Of a stretch of 64,000 bases of DNA, positions 31,352-42,556 are shown piece by piece. The translations under genes were made by a program, and so were the position numbers. Every line of letters begins with the position of its first letter. The first letter of the stretch is position 1. Source of the stretch: Garcia nutans (lineage: Eukaryota > Streptophyta > Magnoliopsida > Malpighiales > Euphorbiaceae); contig CANTUV010000072.1 in the NCBI GenBank assembly GCA_947685225.1, positions 6,758,001 to 6,822,000 of the forward strand. Reading direction: 5' to 3'. The notes under the pieces are model-generated. The model did not search any database, was not told where the DNA came from, and saw only the letters and a list, made by a program, of their open reading frames with translations.

Positions 31352-32490
31352 TAGCTTCACCTCTTTTAGCTGGACTGATCTTTTATCTTTTGCGTCTTCA
31401 TTCTTTTGAGAGTTCTAATTTTCTTCTTTTTCCAATCTCTTTGTTCTTTCTTTGCTTTTTTGTAAAAAATTCAGCCATTTTTTTAGCTAGCCTTCATATC
31501 TTCTCATTGCCTCCTATGTGGCAAAATATTAGAATTGAGTCTCAAAATGTTTTGTACATGCATAAACTCAAAAAATTGAAAGGAGAAACTTTGCCCCATG
31601 TATAGGCTCAAACCCATGATTTTTTCTATGTGGCTTTGGTTGATATTTGTAAATTATCTAGTTCTTTGAACATGTATGCATTTCTTCTCTCTTTTGTAAA
31701 ATTACTGGAGCTTCCTCACTCAATGGGCTTTCCATGCCCCCTGATTCCATATCCGCTTTATGGTTGCTTCATAGAATATTACTGTTTACTTTTGACAAAG
31801 AAAAATGGAGTGTGATATGCTCTTGTATGCATGATATGCATGGATAATAATTACAGTGGTTCCATTGACTCACTGACTGAGGCTATTAGCTGAAATGTTC
31901 TCACGAATTTCTTCTAGATGCCCATTCAAGTCTTGCACTGGAATTGCATAATGTTTCGCTTTTATGGCTTTTATCTTAAAGATTTTGAAAACATAAAATA
32001 ATGGAGGCCCCAAGTAGCAGAGATACATCCATTTCAAATTATGATTCAGTATGTCAATTGGTAGCTTCTTCATAACCTCGCCAATAATCATTTCCTTTTC
32101 CCAATACGTCCTTCGAGGTTCAATGGTTCAACATACTTCCCTTAACTTGAAGGCTTTGTAAATTATTTTTTTATTTTTATTTTGAAGTCAAATGTTGGCT
32201 TTGCCAAATCAATGTCAATTTACCTCAGGACTCAATTTTCAAATTTAACATATCTATAACATGACAACCCCAGTTACCGTACTAAACTTGGGAATTATTT
32301 CTATTTAAGCAACAATTGTTGCACCTCAGATAGGCACATGCACATTACTTGGAAAAAGGTCTCATTGAGTTTGAATATTGTCTATCTCATATGCATGCTT
32401 ATTCAAACTATCTCCACTAATAGACTCTACTAACCAAGAGAGATCAACAGGTCTTTAATAGGGTTAAAATGGGTTCTATAAGGACACGGG
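31352..32490 (-). other. 3' untranslated region of element I
   Basis: Non-coding on both strands; homologous in reverse to 38940-39960 (F) and 48790-49976 (G). It is cut at 32490 by the 5' LTR of F. The open frames at 31309-31815 are not shared as proteins with F or G, so I treat them as chance. Confidence 0.75.
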
Positions 32491-32730
32491 CGTAGACCCT
32501 TAATTTTGACCTCAATTTGATACGATCCTAATTAAAGGATGCCAAGATAAATTTGATCCGACTTTAAAATATTTAAACCTAATTTATAATTTTTAAAGAA
32601 GTTGGTTCGGATTAAAGAGGCATAAATTCAATTATAAAACCCTAAAATCAATTTGAATCAGCCCAAATTAAAACTTTTTGGTCCATAAGTTAAAAAAGGG
32701 AAGAATAATTCGAATCAGGCCGGCCGGGGA

Positions 32731-32937
32731 GACATGAGCATGCCTCATGTCAATCTGGCAGCCCAGATTGACATGAGGTTGGACTCATGTTGACCTTGGT
32801 AGACCAGGTCAACATGAGCATGCCTCATGTTGACCTGGGTAGCCCAGGTCGACATGAGGTTGGATTCATGTCGACCTAGGGTAACTAGGCCGACATGGAT
32901 TTAACTCATGTCGACCTGGTTGCCCCAGATCGACATG
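32731..32937 (+). repeat. Chain of long inverted repeats in U3 of F
   Basis: Successive stems: GACATGAG/CTCATGTC; CATGTCAATCTGG/CCAGATTGACATG (13 bp, perfect, loop CAGC); CTCATGTTGACCT/AGGTCAACATGAG (13 bp, perfect); CAACATGAG/CTCATGTTG; a 17-bp stem at 32823-32839/32843-32859 with one T/G mismatch; then two 13-bp stems with one mismatch each, ending at 32937. Neighbouring stems share arms, so alternative pairings exist. Confidence 0.85.
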
Positions 32938-34094
32938 GTTTTAATAAGTTTCCTAATTGAACTAGAATTGGTTTTAAGGATGAATTAATATTAGGTTAAG
33001 GATTCTGATTGAGGTGATGACCTATAAATAATAACGTTTCAAAATTTAGAAAGGGGGAAAAACATTAACAAGGACAAAAAGGAACGTTAACAAGGGCAGC
33101 AAGGAACATTAAGAGGGTCGGCAATTAATATGAGGAAAGATTAAATGATAAAGCAGAAGACAACAAAAAGAAATCAACAACGAGCAGCACTGATCAGTCA
33201 TCAATCCATCAAAGACAGCAATGTTGTCTTTGTTCATTATTCATCCAGAAGTCAATTGTTGAGGAACCAACGTCAGAGGTTTGATCTTTAATCATAAGTT
33301 ATTCATGCTCACAGTAGCTTTGTTTCTTTGATTACTAAGAAAATGCATGAAGTAACTTGATCTTTGAACACGTTGTACCTTGATCTTTGAACATGCAGTA
33401 AATTGATTTTTGTTTTAATAACTTTAATCATTTACTTTAGTTAACACATTGATCAATTAGTATTTGTAACCCCACTTGCATGTTTCATAAAAAACTTAAA
33501 ACTATGCAGTAGCTGTTGAGGATTTAAGTTAATTATCAGAATATGTTCTTTTGCTAAAACTTCAAGAACCATAGGTTATTTTATTGAAACTCAAAACCTT
33601 AAACTATTTTTATCCAAAAGCTTAAACCATTTCATTATGAAACTCCAAAATATTGATTATTTTTCCAAAAACTTAATTTATCTCTCCAAATCAAAAATTA
33701 TGTTTTTAAGGCAGTAAGTTAAACCCAAAAACCCTAATTCCAAACACTGAATTCTAAAACTCTAGTTTCAAAAACCCTAATTCCAAACTCTGAATTCAAG
33801 AACCCTAGGTTCAAAAACCCTAAAAACCCTAATTTCAAAACCGTAATTACAAAAATGTAGTTTCTAAAACCCTAAGTTCTAAAACCCTAAATTCTAAAAA
33901 ACCCTAAATTCTTTAATACCCTAAGTTTATATATTTATTGCTTTATTTAATTTTATATTTGATTACATAGTTTATTATATGTTTTGATGGTTGATTTATT
34001 TAATTTCAATGGTTGATTTATTTAATTTACCATGGATGGATATTTTCTTTATTATTATGATTATTATTTGTTTGTTTTGGTATTAAAATTGTAA

Positions 34095-34265
34095 GAGGTA
34101 TGTTTCCACTTTGTGGGTAACTCACTAGTTAAATTTTATGTAATTTAAATTGCTTTTATATTTTGGACCAATATAAAGGACATGTTTCCACCTTTCAGTG
34201 GGTTTCCTATTTAGTTTTATACATGGATGATGTAAGGACATGTTTCCATCCTTGGATGGGTGTCC
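34095..34265 (+). other. Three bulged hairpins in the 5' LTR of F
   Basis: 34095-34123: GAGGTA with TAACTC (one mismatch), CCAC/GTGG. 34178-34208: AGGACA with TTTCCT (one mismatch), CCAC/GTGG. 34236-34265: GGACA/TGTCC, CCATC/GATGG, loop CTTG. Each has TGTTT on the 5' side of the internal loop and a single G on the 3' side. Confidence 0.8.
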
Positions 34266-34495
34266 ATTTATTTGCTTTATTTGGACATTGCTTTGATTTT
34301 AATATAATGATGCTTTATTTTAATTGTTGCATGTAATATGGATAATATTATTATACTTAAGAATTTTATAATATTAAGACCTGCAAAGGAGGCCGGTTCC
34401 AATGAACCGGGGCGTTGTGGGGGTGCTGAGCCATTTCTCACCTTCCTCACACGTACCCAACTTTCTAAACCTATTAGGGGGTTGGGGATTCCTTA

Positions 34496-35250
34496 GGAAT
34501 CTAGTCGTCCACTCAGTTCTTTTTTCCCGACCCGTCTGAGTGGCGACTCCATTTTCTCCAGGCTTAGGCCCGTGTTCTCTAAGGCCCCGAGCCTAAACAG
34601 TGCCGAAGTCGCAAGAACCATTCCACTGGGAGTAGGGGCAAAAATCCCCGCTCACAGTGGTGACTCCACTGGGGATAAGAGAAGTTGATTCCGTTGGTCT
34701 TTTTATTATTCTATTCTTTCTTATCATGATATTATCCATTGCATCATATTAGATTTGCATCATGTGTGTGAGTTAGGACGCCCGTGTTACCCATGTTATG
34801 TTATGTAAGGGATACCATACTTTCACTCAAGGTATGGAGATTGAGCATGGCATAACCACTCATATCCATGTTATGTTAGGAATCTAGTCGTCCACTCAGT
34901 TCTTTTTTCCCGACCCGTCTGAGTGGCGACTCCATTTTCTCCAGGCTTAGGCCCGTGTTCTCTAAGGCCCCGAGCCTAAACAGTGCCGAAGTCGCAAGAA
35001 CCATTCCACTGGGAGTAGGGGCAAAAATCCCCGCTCACAGTGGTGACTCCACTGGGGATAAGAGAAGTTGATTCCGTTGGTCTTTTTATTATTCTATTCT
35101 TTCTTATCATGATATTATCCATTGCATCATATTAGATTTGCATCATGTGTGTGAGTTAGGACGCCCGTGTTACCCATGTTATGTTATGTAAGGGATACCA
35201 TACTTTCACTCAAGGTATGGAGATTGAGCATGGCATAACCACTCATATCC
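34496..35250 (+). repeat. Direct duplication of 372 bp across LTR end and primer site
   Basis: 34496-34867 recurs at 34879-35250 (period 383), with no difference that I see. The unit spans the last 161 bases of the LTR, the primer site and the first part of the leader. The joint holds ATGTTATGTTA, which resembles sequence inside the unit. F thus has two LTR ends (34656, 35039) and two primer sites. Confidence 0.9.
34658..34675 (+). promoter_or_regulatory. Primer binding site of F (first copy)
   Basis: TGGTGACTCCACTGGGGA, one base after the LTR end. The second, identical copy lies at 35041-35058. Confidence 0.85.
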
Positions 35251-35921
35251 TTGTACCATTTGGTATATGCTTGCTATGGGAACCTAAGCCTTTTCAACCC
35301 AAAGACTAAAGCTCATGTAGTTGGCCTAGTTACTTTCCTTAGGTTTTTACCCCAAATGCTTGTTGTTTAACTATGGTTAATTTATCTTGCCTTAAATCAA
35401 GGATTATTTGGTTTGTTCTTTTTCTAATATGACCTAAGTATATTATAAGCTCAAAATAATTTTTTTCTTTGAAGTACAAAAGGCCAAAGCTATTTTCAAA
35501 ACTTTTCAAGATGGTCTTTGGACATAAAACTTTTCTAAAAACAAATCAAAGATTCTTTTCTCATGACTCAAATACCAAGCCCAAAATCCATTTTTTCTAA
35601 AATCTTTTTACAATGGGCTTAGAAACAAAATTATTTTTGTCCAACCTTTTCTTAAAAAGAGCTCGCAAATTATTTAGGTCAATTACGAAATACCAAAAAT
35701 CAATTGTGAGCCTAGTTTATACTAAGAGTTATTAATCATGGGCTTGTTTTTGGCATGAATCATTAGTTACTTTTTCAAATGAGAAATCTATTTATAATAA
35801 TCCCCTTAATTTAGTTTTAATCCAATATAGCATAAAAGCTACTTTAGTTGGTTGAATGGATTAAAACCTAATTAATGGAATTATCATGAAATGATTTTCA
35901 TTTTTAAAATATAACTATTGG
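35251..35921 (+). other. Leader of element F
   Basis: Non-coding, homologous to the leaders of E, G, H and J. The CCATAC/GTATGG stem-loop with 11-base loop lies at 34815-34837 and again at 35198-35220 because of the duplication. Confidence 0.75.
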
Positions 35922-37614
35922 TTGAAATGTCCGAGGAAATTATTCAAAAACATGATAGCCTATGTTGGTATTTTATTAACCATATTACCTAGGAAAAGAG
36001 ACTCGCCATTCATGTATGGATGTTATAAGGTTAGAAGAAATTTCCTAATTATCTTTCTTTGTCTATTTTTTGTGCATACATGCATACATACATTTGTATC
36101 TTATATCATTGATCCTCTCTGGCTAACAGCCCTGGATTATGACATTTCAAAAGCTTAAAACAATCTGACCTATGCCAAAGATGAAGAATCTAGTAGCAAC
36201 TCAATCACTTGCTCACCAAAAGCAATGGAGCCCGAACAAATTCAAAGAATGGTGGATGACGCCCTCAGTGCCAAGATGGAAGAAATAAAAGAGGCCCTAG
36301 CTGAGACCATGAAGAACCAATTGGCTGCAATTTTAAGAAATAATGTCAAAGCATCTGCTAGCACTAAGAAGCCAAAGGACAAGGGGAAAAGCTAAAGTTG
36401 GTGAAGTGATTTTTGATGATGATAAGGTGATCATTGATGATGATGATGATTGGGCTCAATACTTCCAAGATCCTCAAGACAAGAAGAAAGAATCGAAGGT
36501 TGTTGAAAGATTAGCTATGGAGAAAACTAAAACTTCTGATGTTGAAAAGATGATTGCCGATTTGGAAAAGAAATTTGAGAATAAGCTAAAAACTGAAGAA
36601 ATGTCCGAATTTGACAAATTATTTGAGCTAGATGAAGAAGTCCCGTACAAATTCAAGATGCCATCTTTTGCAAAGTTTGATGGAACTAGAAATCCTCACC
36701 TCCATGTGAAGCAGTATATCACTGCTATACAGGCTGCCTGAGCTACTAAGGCTCAAACTCTAAAGTACTTCATGCTATCATTGGACCTGTTATCCACAAT
36801 TGGTTCAATACCTTAGATGATGAAACGCAAAAAAGTTGGGATCTGCTATACAAGGCCTTCGTCCAACAATATAGATACAATGTCGAGATGGAAGTTACCT
36901 TAATGGAAGTTGAGTCCATTAGACAAAGGCCAAATGAGAATTTTTTTGACTATGTGAAAAGATGGAGAAATAAGGCTACTTTGCTCAAGAAGAGGCCCGA
37001 TGAATCTGATCAAATAAGGATGACTGTGAGAGAGGTGTTGCCTAGTCTTCGTGAAAGGATGTCTCATACACTCATCCGTGATTTCAAAGATCTTCTCCAA
37101 GCTGGTCTAAAAATTGAAGAATGGGAAAGGGAGAAGAACCGCTTTTCAATAAGAAAGAATGAGAAATGGAACTACCAGTCGGGCAATTAAAGCAAGCAAA
37201 AAGAAGTTGATGTTAATGCGACTGGTCAAGGAAATAAAAGACAATTCTCATAATTAGGGAAATATCTTGAGTTTTCAACAAGCTGCAAAAGAAGGGGTTG
37301 TTACAACCGTTGGCTCCTCGACCGTTATATAATCCTCTACCACCAAACTTCAATGTCGAGGCCTTCTGTCAATTCAAATGCAAGGGCATGAGATGGAAAA
37401 ATGTGCGCATCTAAGGCACGAGATCCAAGATTTGATTTACAGTGGTAAGATACCTGAGCCAGATAATCCCAGTACCAAAAGTAATCCTCTACCTAGGTTC
37501 AACAGAGTATCACCACCAGCAATTTTCACTGTAGGAGGAGGATTAGAAGAAGATTTTGTTTTATCATCCTTTCAAGATAGAAATATTGAAGGTGTGAAAG
37601 GAAAAGAAGCTTAA
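35922..37614 (+). pseudogene. Element F gag (broken)
   Basis: Recognisable pieces: an N-terminal extension ending DPLWLTALDYDISKA then TAA; MEPEQIQRMVDDALSAKMEE; after a one-base shift near 36385 the acidic DDDDDWAQYFQD and LHVKQYITAIQAA; TGA at about 36739 (CGA to TGA, Arg expected from E, G); a further shift; VESIRQRPNENFFDYVKRWR and IEEWEREKNRF; a degraded zinc-knuckle region; and the end GVKGKEA before TAA at 37612-37614. G ends its gag with the same KGKEA and stop, so the short gag without pol is the family form rather than a chance truncation. Confidence 0.85.
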
Positions 37615-39963
37615 CTCAACAAACTTTCCTTAGCTTGAATGTTGCTTTTCAATTTTACTTTCTTTAATATTTAACTGGAACAATAGTATTTTTCAAATTT
37701 AAAGTTGTTTGAATAAATTACTTTCATTAAAAATTTTGTTGGTCTTTGTTCATTTTGGTGCTCAACAAATGAGGAATCTAGCTTGATAATTCATGAATTA
37801 ATATATTTATGCATCATGACTTGAATGAGTTTACCAGGTGAGGGAATTGCTCTATAGCATTGAGTTGTGTATGCTTACTTAGAGATGGCTCCTGCATAAT
37901 TACCTTTGACTAGGTCCTAGTCAGTCTTAGAACATGCTTTGACAAATTTTTGAGACAAAATTGAACTCTGCATATTTAAGGGAGAAATGATCTAGGCATT
38001 GTTTGGTTAGCCAACAACTAGTATCCACCCTATTAAATATCAATCCCTAGTTGTCCATTTGAGCCTTCATAAAATTTTAACTTTCTTTCCATTGGCTTAC
38101 AAACCCCAAAAACCTACCCTAAGCTATTGTTACACTTTTGAAAAGTCTTATGATCACTAAGATAAAGAGGCAAGAAGATCAAAGAATGGAATGCATAGCC
38201 AAGACTGTAAGGATAGTTCATGTTCTCAAGATAATGAGGGTAGTTGAAGTTCACCTAATATCTCCGATCTATCAAGATAACATCAGAGTAACAAATGATT
38301 TATCCTTGTTAAAGAAGATTTATGTCACTCCACCCATCCATTATTAGATACCTAAGTTGGTACAAACAAGACAACTTTGTTAGAGCTAGAACCCTAAAAA
38401 AATAAAAAAAAACAAAAAAAATGAAAAAAAAGAAAAGAAAAGAAGAAAAAAGACAAAAGAAAAAAAAAGAGAAAAGATAAAACCCAAAAAGGTGGTTCAG
38501 AAAGCCAACTGAGTTCTCTTTTACCTAAAGCAGCAAAAGGCTTCCATTTGGTTTATAAGGACAGTTTGACTTGAATTGGTCCAACCTAGCCAAAGATTCG
38601 ATCAAAATCATAGAAAAGGAGAAAGGTCACATAGTTTGTGAAAGTTCTGTACTTGACAGTCCTACAAGAAAGAAGGACAAAATGATAAAATGCCCAAAGA
38701 AAGGGAAGAGTAAGAAAAATAAAAAGAAAGAAAAGGGAGAAGAATGAAAGAAATGAATTTGGGTACCAAACTTTTTTCAAGGGCAAAGACTGTCCTAATT
38801 AAGACCCAGATTAATTCCAAGAAGATAGAAGAAATTTCAAGTCTAGCAAGATTGCTCCTAGCTGCCTAAAGTTCAAATAAGAAATTTATAGTGTGAGGGT
38901 TTGCCCATAGTGTCATAATGGCTCCAACCTATAAATGGCCTTCATTTAACCCATGTCCCTTAAAGTCCCCATTTCAAGCCTATCAAAGACCTATTGATAT
39001 CTCTTGGCAGGTAGAGTCTATTAGTGGAGATAGTTTGAATAAGCATGCATATGAGATAGACAATATTCAAACTCAATGAGACCATTGACCAAGTAATGTC
39101 TATGTGCCTTTTATGAAGTGCAACAATTCTTGCTTAAATAGAAATGATTCCCGAGTTTAGTACGGTAACTAGGGTTGTCATGTTATAGATATGTTAATTT
39201 GAAGAATCAAGTCCTGAGGTAAATTAACATTAATTTGGCAAAGCTAACATTTGATTTCAAAATCAAAATTGAAGAAATAAAAAATGTTTTTGTCATACAA
39301 AGCCTTCAAGTTAAGGGGAGTATGTTGAACTATTGAACCTCGAAGGACACATTGGGTAAAGGAAATGATTACTGGCAAGGTTATGAAGAAGCTACCAATT
39401 GACATACTGAATCATAATTTAAAATGGTTGTATCTCTGCTGCTTGGAGCCTCCATTATTTATGTTCTCAACATCTTAAAGATAAAAGCCATAAATGTGAA
39501 GTATCTTGTCATTCCAAAGCAAGAACTGAACAAGCATCTAGAAGGAGGCAATGAGAACACTTCAGTTGATTATCTCGGTCTATGAGTCGATAGAACCATT
39601 GTAAGTGCTATTCAAGCATATCATGCATACATGAGCATATCACATTGCATTTTCTTTTATTGTATTATTCTTTGTCAAAGTGAACAGCAAACACCCTGTA
39701 AAGTAAAGAATCAAAAGAAGATATTGAATTAGGGGGGCATGGAAGACCCATTGCTTGAGGAAGCTCTAGTCATTTCACAAAAGAAAGAAGAGATGCATGC
39801 TTATGCAAAGAACAAGACAAAATACAAACATTAATCAGAGCCTACATGAGAAAAATTATTGGTTTAAGCCTACAAAGGGGGCAAAGTTTCTCCATTTTAA
39901 TTTTTGAGTTTATGTGTATACAAAATATTTTCAAACTCACTTTCAAATATTTAGTCCAGTTAA
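37615..39963 (+). other. Post-gag non-coding region of F
   Basis: Conserved with G (47436-49976) and, reversed, with H (60434-61750) and I. A piece at 38220-38347 encodes VVEVHLISPIYQDNIRV in one frame and is also open in G, but no family is recognisable. A purine tract lies at about 38395-38480. No pol remnant seen. Confidence 0.7.
38395..38480 (+). repeat. A-rich purine tract in F
   Basis: About 85 bases almost entirely A and G. The same place in G (48265-48355) and H (pyrimidines on the plus strand, about 60905-60990) has a similar tract of different detail. It is simple sequence; it may act as an extra plus-strand primer. Confidence 0.75.
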
Positions 39964-40909
39964 GGATCGAGCATCCTAATCTAGTTTAGGATCGAGTATC
40001 CAAATCCAATTTAGGATTGAGAATTCAAGTTCAGTTTAGGATCGAGTATCCAAATCCAGTTCAGAATCGAGTATTCCAATTTAGTTTAGGATCGAGTATC
40101 CAAATCCAGTTTAGGATCGAGTATCCAAATCAAGTTTAGGATTAAGTATCCAAGTCCACTTTAGGATCAAGTATCCAAATCCAATTTAGGATCGAGTATC
40201 AAAATCTAGTTTAGGATCGAGTATCCAAATCCAGTTTAGGATCGAGTATCCAAGTCCACTTTAGGATCGAGTATCCAAATCCATTTAGGATTGAGTATCC
40301 AAATCCAGCTATGATCGAGTAACCAAATCCAGTTTAGGATCGAGAATCCAAATCAAGTTTAGGATTGAGTATGCAAACACAATTTAGGATCGGGCATCCA
40401 AACCCAGTTTAGGATCGCGCATCCAAATCCAATTCAGGATCGAGTATTGAAATCCAATTTAGGATCGAGTATCTAAATCCTGTTTAGGATCGAGTATCCA
40501 AACCCAGTTTAGGATCGAGCATCCAAATCTATTTTAGGATCGAGTATCCAAATCCTGTTTAGGATCGAGCATCCAAATCTAGTTTAGGATCGAGCATGCA
40601 AATCTAGTTTAGGATGGAGCATCCAAATCCAGTTAGGATCGAGCATCCAAATGCATCCAAATCCAGTTTAGGATCGAGGATCCAAATCCAGTCTATGATC
40701 GGGTATCCAAATCTAGTTTAGGATTGAGCATCCAAATCCAGTTCAGGATCGAGTATCCAAATCTAGTTAGCATCAAGTATCCAAGTCCGGTTTAGGATCG
40801 AGTATCCAAATCAAGTTTAGGATCAAGTATCCAAATCTAGTTTAGGATTGAGAATCTAAATCTAGTTTAGGATCGAGCATCCAAATCTAGTTTCATGTCG
40901 AGTACTCAA
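39964..40909 (+). repeat. Array i in element F, about 38 units of 25 bp
   Basis: Consensus core GGATCGAGTATCC followed by AAATCCAGTTTA. I count about 38 units by eye. The core is an inverted repeat GGAT/ATCC around CGAGT or CGAGC. Substitutions are frequent. The period of 25 excludes a coding role. Confidence 0.9.
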
Positions 40910-40990
40910 ATCAAATCCAAGTATCCATCCTCATCTGCTCAAAGTCATGTTGCTTTTTACTCTCTTCTACTGAAAGTCTCAGATCGTTCA

Positions 40991-41004
40991 AGCAAGAGGC
41001 AAAC
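40991..41004 (+). promoter_or_regulatory. Polypurine tract of F
   Basis: AGCAAGAGGCAAAC directly before the 3' LTR start at 41005; G has GCAGGGGGCAAAC at the same place. Confidence 0.8.
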
Positions 41005-42556
41005 TGTAGGCCCTTAATTTTGACCCCAATTTGATACGGTCCTAATTAAAGGATGCCAAAATAAATTTAATCCGACTTTAAAATATTTAAACCTAATTTA
41101 TAATTTTTAAAGAACTCAGTTCTGATTAAAGAGTCATAAATTCAATTATAAAACCCTAAAATCAATTTGAATTGGCCCAAATTAAAACTTTTCAGTCCAT
41201 AAGTTCAAAAAGGGAAGAATAATTTGAGTCAGGCTGGCAGGGGAGACATGAGCATGCCTCATGTCGATCTGGCAGTCCAGATCGACATGAGGTTGGACTC
41301 ATGTCGACTCAGCCCAGGTCGACATGAGGTTGGATTCATGTCGAATTAGGGCAACTAGGCTACTTAACTCATGTTGACCTGGTTGCCCCAAATCGACATG
41401 GTTTTAATAAGTTTCCTAATTGAACTAGAATTTGTTTTAAGGACGGATTAATATTAGGTGAAGGATTCTGAGTGAGGTGAGGGCCTATAAATAATAACAT
41501 TTCAGAATTTAGAAAGGGGAAAAACATTAACAAGGACTGCAAGGAATGTTAACAAGGGCAGCAAGGAACATTAAGAGGGTCGGCAATTAATATGAAGAAA
41601 GATTAAACGGCAAATCAAAAGACAACAAAAAGAAATAAACAACGAGCAGCACTGATCAGTCATCAATCCATCAAAGACAACAACGCTATCTTTGTTCATT
41701 ATTCGTCCAGAAGTCAATTGTGGAGGAACCAATGACGGAGGTTTGATCTTTAATCATAAGTTATTCATGCTCACAGTAGCTTCATTTCTTTGATTAATAA
41801 GAACATGCTTGAAGTAACTTGATCTTTGAACACGCAGTACCTTGATCTTTGAACATGTAGTAAATTGATCTTTGTTTCAATAACTTTAATTGTTTGCTTT
41901 AATTAACACATTAATTAGTTGGTATTCGTAACCCCACTTGCATGTTTCATAAAAAACTTAAAACTATCCAGTAGCTGTTGAGGATTTAAGTTAATTATGA
42001 GAATCTATTCTTTTACAAAAATTTCAAGAACCATAGGTTATTTTATTGAAACTCAAAACCTTAAACTATTTTTATCCAAAAGCTTAAATCATTTCATTAT
42101 TAAACTCCAAAATATTGATTATTTTTCTAAAACCTTAATTTATCTCCCCAAATCCAAAATTATGTTTTTAAGGCAGTAAGTTAAACCAAAAAACCCTAAT
42201 TCCAAACTCTAAATTCCAAACCCTAATTTCAAAAACTCTAATTTTAAAACCCTAATTACAAACTCCGAATTCCAAAAACCCAGGTTCAAAAACCCTAAAA
42301 ACCCTAATTTCAAAATCTTAATACAAAACTCTAGTTTCTAAAACCCTAATTTCTAAAACCCTAAGTTCCAAAACCCTAAATTCTTTAAGACCCTAAATTT
42401 ATATATTTATTGCTTTATTTAAATTTAGATTTAATTATACAGTTTATTATATGTTTCGATAGTTGATTTATTTAATTTCAATGCTTAATTTATTTAATTT
42501 ATCATTTATGGATATTTTCTTTATTATTATGATTATTATTTGTTTGTTTTGGTATT
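41005..42556 (+). repeat. 3' LTR of F, truncated by element G
   Basis: Starts TGTAGGCCC and follows the 5' LTR up to GTTTTGGTATT at 42556, where the LTR of G begins. TATAAATA is at 41486-41493. The U3 inverted-repeat chain is shorter here; its first long stem reads CATGTCGATCTGG/CCAGATCGACATG (41260-41289). Confidence 0.9.

Larger units (their letters stand above)
29993..32490 (-). mobile_element. Element I: 3' fragment of a Tat-like non-autonomous element
   Basis: On the minus strand: untranslated 3' region, arrays iii and ii, polypurine tract (CAAGAAGGGAGCAAAC, RC of 30270-30285) and the first 277 bases of a 3' LTR (30269-29993). The LTR is interrupted at 29993 by the LTR of element E. The other end is cut by element F at 32491. 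No gag remains here. The unit matches 38930-41010 of F and 48780-50962 of G. Confidence 0.85.
32491..34656 (+). repeat. 5' LTR of element F
   Basis: Begins CGTAGACCC (from TGTAGACCC) and ends CCGCTCACA. Its U3 carries long inverted repeats (32731-32937) not found in the LTRs of E, G or J. TATAAATA lies at 33023-33030, an AAACCCTA-rich leader at about 33720-33915, three bulged hairpins at 34095-34265, and the stem-loop at 34393-34410. Length 2166. Confidence 0.9.
32491..42556 (+). mobile_element. Element F: gag-only Tat-like non-autonomous element, 3' LTR truncated
   Basis: Plus strand: 5' LTR (32491-34656), primer site (duplicated), leader, broken gag, 2.3 kb of non-coding sequence, array i, polypurine tract and a 3' LTR cut at 42556 by element G. 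There is no trace of protease, RT or integrase, and the gag reading ends at a fixed stop. F sits in element I at its left. The right flank was lost, so no target duplication can be shown. Confidence 0.9.

Noticed and set aside
30756..31605. Open frames with a repeating 14-residue pattern over array iii (also 54787-55062)
   Set aside because: They follow from a 42-bp period without stops, are antisense to the element and are absent where the array is irregular (G).
33720..33930. Interstitial telomere
   Set aside because: AAACCCTA motifs are irregularly spaced and lie within LTRs; there is no perfect head-to-tail run.
39964..40909. CRISPR-like array
   Set aside because: Contiguous 25-bp tandem repeat without unique spacers, inside a plant retrotransposon.
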